A DNA stretch of 64,000 nucleotides from Eutreptiella sp. 'Long Island Sound 2002' (lineage: Eukaryota; Euglenozoa; Euglenophyceae; Eutreptiales; Eutreptiaceae): positions 17,135,420 to 17,199,419 of the forward strand of contig OZ038387.1 of the NCBI GenBank assembly GCA_964036045.1, given 5' to 3'. The translations under genes were made by a program, and so were the position numbers. Numbering within the stretch: position 1 is the stretch's first letter; each line of letters starts with the position of its first letter. The notes beneath the pieces are model-generated. The model had not been told where the DNA came from, ran no database searches, and saw only the letters and a program-made list of their open reading frames with translations. Shown piece by piece: positions 58,038 through 64,000 of this stretch.

Positions 58038-59136
58038 ACCGAGCTGGTGGAACCAGTCTTGGTTTTATAACCCTTTTTAGTGTCTAGGGTGGACCTACCA
58101 GGTTTAGCAAGCAAGCAGCAAGCAGCAAGCAAGCAGCAAGCAGCACGCGCGAAATGGGCCAAAATCGGAACTCCGTCGTGGTGCTTCAGATTCGGTTGAA
58201 ATTTTGGTGCATGATACCTATGGGTGTGAAGTACAATCACACAAAGTTTGAGCAAGAAACTCAACGGTGGCGGCCGGGAACGGGATTCGCAAGTGGCGGA
58301 CCTCAGTTTCAAAAACTGCAGTTTAGGGCCAAAAACAGCCATTTTTGGGCTTAAAAAGCCCTGGAACACATTCAAAACGGCCAAACAAAGGGAAACGGTG
58401 GGTACACTCCACGTGCCGCTTGACTTCCCCATGTCAACGAGCTCTTTGCGGCCCTCTAACTCCATGATATGTCCCGGAAACGGCCCAAAAAGGCCCCCAG
58501 AAGCTCCAAATGCCGACAACCACAAACCAAGAACAGGCTATATCTTTGGCTACATGGCTCAAAATGCGATTCCGAGGGCACCTACTCCATACGCAACCCC
58601 CCACTTTTTGTGGTTTCCACCCCTCAGAATTGCCCAAACGGACGCCTAGACCCCAATACCTAGGCCCACTAGGCTGCGGCAAGCTGCAAGCTTAAGCCCA
58701 AACAGGTGGGTGCCCAAATGGGTCAACAGGGTCTAGTAGGTGCAAAAAGATGACTTTTCTAAAAAATGATCCTAGATCATGTGCGACGCTAAAACAAGTG
58801 TTTTTGGACCGTTTTGAGCTTGTGGTGGCCCATTTTGGTCCTCCGAAAATCCCAAAATGCCTTGAAAATGGGCTGTTTTGGGACCAAAAATGGGTCAAAC
58901 CTCCAAACCTCATCCTAGACCATTTGGGGTGCACAAGCGGGTAGAATGAGCCCATTTTGAGCCCATTTTGGGGGCATTTTGGCCCCTCAGAAGTCCAAAA
59001 AGCCTTGAAAGTGGGCCTCGTGGTGATGGGGTTCACTTGCAAGCTAATTTCACTTTGTCAAGAGCCATCAATGTGTGAATCATTCTTGATGTCCCTCAAC
59101 AGTCATAGCTGATGTTCCCTCCCCCACCAGCTCGGT
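58038..59136 (+). mobile_element. 1.1-kb repeat unit A with 13-bp inverted ends
   Basis: Begins ACCGAGCTGGTGG (58038-58050) and ends with its exact reverse complement CCACCAGCTCGGT (59124-59136). The adjacent flanks carry TTAGGG-like repeats on both sides (58022-58035; 59155-59197). About 95% similar to unit B along its length, including the GCAAGCAGCAAG run and CCTATGGGTGTGAAGTACAA. The open frames on both strands are shared with unit B and look like by-products of DNA similarity. Confidence 0.6.
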
Positions 59137-59149
59137 CCCAATATTCAGT

Positions 59150-59197
59150 CTTGATTAGGGTTAGCCCTAGGGTTAGGGTTAGGGCTAGGGCTAGGGT
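59150..59197 (+). repeat. Degenerate TTAGGG tract between units A and B
   Basis: GGGTTAGGGTTAGGGCTAGG-type telomere-like hexamers occur about seven times. Similar shorter tracts flank the outer ends (58022-58035 and 60335-60370). Confidence 0.65.
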
Positions 59198-59198
59198 C

Positions 59199-60317
59199 AC
59201 CGAGCTGGTGGAACCAGTCTTGGTTTTATAACCCTTTTTAGTGTCTAGGGTGGACCTACCAGGTTTAGCAGCAACAGCAGCAAGCAGCAGCAAGCAGCAA
59301 GCAGCAGCACGCGCGAAATGGGGAAAAATCGGAACTCCGTCGTGGTGCTTCAGATTCGGTTGAAATTTTGGTGCATGATACCTATGGGTGTGAAGTACAA
59401 TCACACAAAGTTTGAGCAAGAAACTCAACGGTGGCGGCCGGGAACGGGATTCGCAAGTGGCGAACCTCAGTTTCAAGAACTGCACTTTAGGGCCAAAAAT
59501 AGCCATTTTTAGGCCAAAAAAGCCCCGGAGCACGCTCAAAACGGCCATACGAGGGGAAAGTGTGGGTACACTGCACGTGCGGCTTGACTTCCCCGTGTCA
59601 ACGAGCTCTTTGCGGCCCTCTAACTCCATGACATGTCCCGGAAACGGCCCAAAAAGGCCCCCAGAAGCTCCAAATGCCGACAGCCACAAACCAAGAATAG
59701 GCCATATCTTGGCTACATGGCTCAAAATGCGATTCCGAGGGCACCTACTCCACCCGCAACCCCCCACTTTTTGTGGTTTCCACCCCTCAGAATTGCCCAA
59801 ACGGACGCCTAGACCCCAATACCTAGGCCCACTAGGCTGCGGCAAGCTGCAAGCTCAAGCCCAAACAGGTGGGTGCCCAAATGGGTCAACAGGGTCCAGT
59901 AGGGGCAAAAAGATGACTTTTCTCAAAAATGATCCTAGACCATGTGCGATGCTAAAACAGGTGTTTTTGGACCGTTTTGAGCTTGTGGTGGCCCATTTTG
60001 GTCCTCCGAAAGTCCCAAAATGCCTTGAAAATGGGCTGTTTTGGGACCAAACATGGGTCAAAAATGGGTCAAAAACGCATTTTTCCAAACCTCATCCTAG
60101 ACCATTTGGGGTGCACCAACGGGTGAAATGGGCCCATTTTGAGCCCATTTTGGGGCATTTTGGCCCCTCAGAAGTCCAAAAAGCCTTGAAAATGGGCCTC
60201 GTGGTGATGGGGTTCACGTGCAAGCCGATTTCACTTTGTCAAGAGCCATCAATGTGTGAATCATTCTTGATGTCCCTCACCAGTCATAGCTGATGTTCCC
60301 TCCCCCACCAGCTCGGT
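59199..60317 (+). mobile_element. 1.1-kb repeat unit B with 13-bp inverted ends
   Basis: ACCGAGCTGGTGG at 59199-59211 and CCACCAGCTCGGT at 60305-60317, as in unit A. It differs from A by scattered substitutions and about 20 bp of insertion near 60055-60080, where AAAAATGGGTCAAAAACGCA is added. The unit spacing is 1161 bp. Confidence 0.6.
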
Positions 60318-60666
60318 CCCAATATTCAGTCTTGATTAGGGTCAGGGCTAGGGTTGTGGTTGCTGTTAGGGTCTGCAGCCCTCCTGTAGCCCTCCTTCAG
60401 GTCAAAATTTTTCTTGTTGTTTTAACACAAATATGAAATCTATACAAAATTTTGAGTATTTTGAGTACAAACACGTAGTATGAAAAAAAAATTGGCGCCT
60501 TCGGCGCCAGAGAGTTTTCTCCAGAGACACTTGTTGGTGGCCGACCCGGCACCACTATCTTTCAAAACCCGGGGGGGGGGGGGGGGCTGGGAGGGGGGGG
60601 GGGCGCATACAAGGACCGGGCCCGGCCGCCCTCCCGTGCACGGAGGAGGAAAGTGAGCGGCCGCTT

Positions 60667-61194
60667 CTAATCCATGGTGTCCACAAGGGGTGGACGCGAT
60701 TGGATGTAGCGGGCCCACGATTGCAATGGCCAAGAGCGGCCGCTTGTGGGGGGATCCGCCACGGACACGGGTCGATCTAGCGCAAGCGGCTTGACCAACT
60801 CCTTCCATGTGTCCATGAAGCGGTCACGTGAAGGGATGGGGCGGGGGAATGGGAGGCCCGCTGCGGCGGTGTACGCGCCCGCCCGGCGGGTCATGAACTC
60901 CGACACATGCCGGAAGCCGCCCTTGGGGACATTCAAGTCCATAATTAACCCGATCAATTCGGGTGCGGGGGAGAGGACGGAGGCATATTGCTTCACGGCC
61001 TCTATTTGCGTGTAGCCGATGAGCGGGAGTTGGGCAACTTCGGTGGCCTCGTACCAACGGGCCTTGGCCAAAGGGGATGAGGCCACCCACTCACCAAGGA
61101 GTTGGGAGAGCAAAGGGTCCCGCAAACTCTTGGCCCCACTCAAACGCGTGAGCGTCATACTAAGCTCGAGAAGCGTGTCCCGAGAGAAAGGCAT
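60667..61194 (-). CDS. Hypothetical protein, 175 residues, inside the composite element
   Basis: An ATG-started frame (MPFSRDTLLELSMTLTRLSG) runs uninterrupted through EWVASSPLAKARWYEATEVA, VKQYASVLSPAPELIGLIMD and GGFRHVSEFMTRRAGAYTAA to DRFMDTWKELVKPLALDRP and a stop at 60667. The composition is that of a real soluble, helical protein rather than repeat artefact, and it is the only such frame in the inverted-repeat-bounded element. The frame is open 56 codons upstream, but that part is Pro/Leu-rich and low in complexity, so I prefer the Met at 61194. No family is recognised; no transposase signature was seen. Could be element-encoded or a captured host exon. Confidence 0.45.
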   Translation of the reverse strand: MPFSRDTLLELSMTLTRLSGAKSLRDPLLSQLLGEWVASSPLAKARWYEATEVAQLPLIGYTQIEAVKQYASVLSPAPELIGLIMDLNVPKGGFRHVSEFMTRRAGAYTAAAGLPFPRPIPSRDRFMDTWKELVKPLALDRPVSVADPPTSGRSWPLQSWARYIQSRPPLVDTMD

Positions 61195-61507
61195 AACAAG
61201 AGCTACACAAGGGAAAAAGGAGGTTGGGAGTGGGGTGAGTGGGGGGACCGGAGATGAGTGGGGGGACCGGAGAGGGATGTGTGCGGCTACACAACCACCT
61301 ATAGGACTACGCAACCCCTGTAGCATCCCGTTGGGCACCCTTTGACCACCCAAACACTTCAAGTGGGCATGGTATGTGCACAGGCAAAGCGGTGCAAATG
61401 ACCCAAAATTGGGTTAATGTGTTAATATTTGGCATGTTAATTTTTACCCCCTTTCATAAATTAAAAATTAAAATTAACCATATTGGTTTTAACGTAGGTC
61501 TCTAGGG

Positions 61508-61931
61508 AATACTCACACCCACGCACCGTGTCCACTCAGCTCCCGGTCTGTTCACGCCAAAAGCAACCTTGCTGATCAATCTCATAATGATCTCTAATCA
61601 TGTCATTTCTCATAAACCTTGCTATGAACAAAGTGGCAGGGGTTAGTAGACAACAACACAGGTCTCCACACTACCTCCTCACCAATGTGACGGTGGTTGT
61701 AGCCGCCCACACCCCTTGACAAGGAGGGGGGTTGCCCGTAAAGAGACCTCTTTGGCACGGCCTGCACCAAAGAGGGTGCCCTAGGTGCCCAAGCTTGTGA
61801 GGCCATTTCGACCGTTTCGCGTTTCATATCACCATCTTTGGGGGTGCCCAATCCCGTGAGACCGTCGTTTCGCATCGTTTCGCGTTTCGCACCTCTGGCG
61901 GCCTTTGGAGCCTCTACTACATGACCAAAGC
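61508..61931. other. No supported gene
   Basis: Short frames only. TTTCGCGTTTCG motifs recur near 61817 and 61880. Confidence 0.4.
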
Positions 61932-62158
61932 AATAAGGGGATGAAATCAGAAATGGCTACATGACCCAGCCTTCTCGGGGGTCCCCAATAAGGGATGAAA
62001 TGAAAAGTGGCTACCTAACTACTGCCTTCTTGGGGGTCACCAACAAGGAGAAGAAATCAGAACTGGCTAGGTAACCCCTGCCTTCTCGGGGGTCCCCAAC
62101 AGGGGGACATAATAGGGGGACATAATGGTTGCACAAATCCTGCCTTCTTGGGGGCCAG
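61932..62158. repeat. Tandem array of ~56-bp GGCTACATGACCC...CTTCTCGGGGG units
   Basis: Four units such as GAAATCAGAAATGGCTACAT followed by CTGCCTTCTCGGGGGTCCCC. Same family as the array at 7845-8240 and the monomer at 531-580. Confidence 0.75.
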
Positions 62159-62539
62159 AGAAAATGCCCCAAAACAAAGGATTTTGAGCATTTTGAGTTT
62201 AAACACATGGAGTGACTGCCTTTTACCAACCCCTTTAGATGGGGTACCAAAATTTTGCGGTGCCTGCAGCGCAAGCCAATTTCTCCATATTGGCTTGTAT
62301 TATGATGGGGACCTTGAAACATTTGGGCCCCCTAGAGGGGGGGGGGGTCAAGGGTTGCACTTGGGCATACCCCGTGGCTCTGCCCAGGAGGGTTACAACC
62401 AATCGCAGCACTCAGCTCTTCTCTTGCAGTGGCATGTCCCATCCAACTTACCGGGTGTGTGGGGCCGGAGGAAGGGCCTGCCCACAAAGGCTTCAGAATC
62501 CAACGCTAGCTCAAAAAAGACACTTGCAAGTGCCCTTTT

Positions 62540-62641
62540 GTGTGGGTGTGGATGTGGATGTGTAGGTGTGGATGTGTAGGTGTGGGTGTGTGGGTGTGGG
62601 TTGGTGTGGGTGGATGTGTACGGGCCGGGGGGGGGGGGGGC
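62540..62641. repeat. GTGTGGATGTGG microsatellite with poly(G)
   Basis: Imperfect GTGTGGGTGTGG and GGATGTGTAGGTGTG units lead into an 11-G run (62630-62640). Confidence 0.8.
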
Positions 62642-64000
62642 GATGCTGAAATCAGGATGCACGCTGATGAGTCCTGTGCTCGGAATATACATTGATTCCT
62701 TGGCTCTGGCCCAGGCTTCGCAGTAAAGCACTGAAACTAATTGGCACTAGCCCAGGCAGTGAAAAGACCGCCTGGGTTAGCACACAGCTGAAAACTTTCA
62801 ATTAAATTCTGTGGCTTTCAAGCCACCTTTCACCGCCCCTCTCACCATTGCAGCTTAAAGGGCAGTCTGCAGGTTGTCCAGCAGGGCACGTTGTTGCTGC
62901 GTTGGAACAGGGGCCGGATTCTTTAGGAAGCAAACGACTTGTTTGAATGCACCTTATTGCCACCGCATGTGGCCATACACTACAGTGGCAGTATGAGTGG
63001 CGAGAGCTTTTGTTGAGCGACTGGAACTTCTTTTAAATGGCACGGAAACTCCGCTGGGGAGTGGGGCCCACCCTCCACAAATCCATAGCCAAAATGGACT
63101 GCTGCTCGTGTGCGACATGTGATCATTGGCAACAAATTCCGTCACTTTCTCGCCACTTTCCTCGTTTGCAGTCTTCGGTTGCAGAGAGTCAGACAGCACT
63201 TGACGCTCGGAGCCTCAGGCTTCAAATTTTCCCCACTTGATCAACAGCAACGGGAGAGACCATATCATAAGAAACCATATCAGTGTCCTAAGAGCAGGCG
63301 GGCTTCCGCCCAGGGTGCCTTGAAATTCAAAAATAAAAAAGAGATGGGGCTGTCCAGCAGTCAGCTCAATTCTGAGAAACAAAGAGAAAACATGGTGATC
63401 TGTTACCGTAGCCCAGTTGGCGGCTGATGACGGCTGTTTTGAGCCACCTGTCAGCAGATCTTACATTGGTTGCAGGCTAACCGACGGTGGTTGGACTGAA
63501 AATTTCCAAGAAATTATGACAAATTCTCGCATCCACTAATTTCGCCAGAAAATGGTGAATGGGAAGAAATTGCAATTTAATCGAAATTCAGGGCCTCGTG
63601 GGCAGACTGACTGTACATTCAACAAAATTGGAGGTTCGAATGCGTTGTGACGGTGCCGAGGTCCCCTGTTGGAACGCCGCGGTTGTCCAGTACGTCGGAC
63701 GCCATACCAAGCCACTGTTTGGGGAACGCAACGCGCAAACGGCCGGTTGGTTTCACACCAGTCGCTATGGGTAACGCGCACCACTGAGTGAGCTGTGACG
63801 TTGCTGCAAAAACATGCCATGGCAGTCCTTAACACGGGCTGCACGCCCGCCAGGTGGCACACAGCAAATCCGCCACGTCATGTCGGATAAAAAGCGGTTT
63901 TGAGCACCGAGCACCAAGCACTGAGTGTGACTGCGGCCTGGGCTGCGCTGGTCTTCCGAGAGCGCGCTGAACCACAATCCGCAGCGCAGGCTGATGTCAG
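62642..64000. other. No supported gene
   Basis: Frames up to 108 codons on both strands with no recognised motif; no repeats shared with the rest of the window were noticed. Confidence 0.4.

Larger units (their letters stand above)
54876..61507. mobile_element. Composite element bounded by ~35-bp inverted repeats
   Basis: The left end CCCTAGAGACATATGTTAAA (54876) and the right end, reversed CCCTAGAGACCTACGTTAAA (61507), start imperfect inverted repeats of about 35 bp followed by A/T-rich TTAAC motifs on both sides. Between them lie AT-rich TTAATATTAA blocks, GTGG minisatellites, a tandem pair of 1.1-kb units and an intact 175-codon ORF. No recognisable transposase is present and I could not define a target duplication, so the element status is an inference from the matching ends. 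Confidence 0.4.

Noticed and set aside
57887-60293. Frames of 200-290 codons on both strands in the 1.1-kb units
   Set aside because: The same DNA is open on both strands and copies differ without preference for silent changes; no domain recognised. Kept as a DNA repeat.
1-64000. CRISPR arrays, bacterial operons or a prophage
   Set aside because: No regularly spaced identical repeats with unique spacers, no ribosome-binding-site-led gene clusters; split exons and pol III-type promoters show eukaryotic nuclear DNA.

Overview
This window reads as nuclear DNA of a repeat-rich, gene-poor eukaryote. The recognisable genes are split into short exons by GT-AG introns (donors mostly GTATGx or GTGxGx, acceptors after pyrimidine tracts), poly(G/C) runs and microsatellites are frequent, and much of the sequence is decayed transposable elements. 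One gene, a homologue of the dynein-arm assembly factor DNAAF6/PIH1D3, implies a lineage with motile cilia or flagella. The lineage cannot be fixed from this sequence alone; a flagellate alga or other protist is a reasonable guess.

Conserved genes, assembled by hand from exons whose phases all match: (1) MAF1, the repressor of RNA polymerase III, + strand, six exons, 23013-25057, a complete 236-residue frame; (2) DNAAF6/PIH1D3-like, - strand, four exons, 45425-38807, a complete 195-residue frame with a 4.7 kb first intron; (3) the p20 half of a metacaspase, - strand, 18940-17679, ending just after the catalytic-histidine motif with no Cys/p10 half found; (4) a CesT (Tir-chaperone)-like domain exon, - strand, 21685-21349. 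A few further exon-like segments (27.7, 30.7, 31.0 kb) and an intact 175-residue ORF (61194-60667, -) are unidentified.

Mobile elements. 0-1 kb and 32.6-33.3 kb carry two copies of one element with conserved arms but unrelated cores; a related element at 46.5-47.2 kb carries a Tudor-like ORF. 14.7-15.8 kb and 48.75-49.52 kb are hAT-type elements, the second with terminal inverted repeats, an exact 8-bp target duplication and a broken transposase C-terminus. 34664-36136 is a TA-flanked element with 117-bp inverted repeats and a truncated DDE transposase. 37.2-37.7 kb has a retropepsin-like relic. 53.2-50.9 kb is the 5'-truncated 3' end of a non-LTR retrotransposon (RNase H and zinc knuckle, five internal stops, tandemly repeated 3' UTR, poly(A)). 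54876-61507 looks like a 6.6 kb inverted-repeat-bounded composite holding GTGG minisatellites, AT-rich blocks, a tandem pair of 1.1 kb units with their own short inverted ends, and the unidentified ORF.

Tandem repeats: a ~400-bp satellite (11.04-11.94 kb, and inverted at 45.9-46.4 kb), a ~55-bp monomer array found at both ends of the window, a TGATCC-rich block at 19.7-20.4 kb, and many microsatellites. The host genes share no operon-like arrangement; they lie apart on both strands with transposon debris between and inside them.
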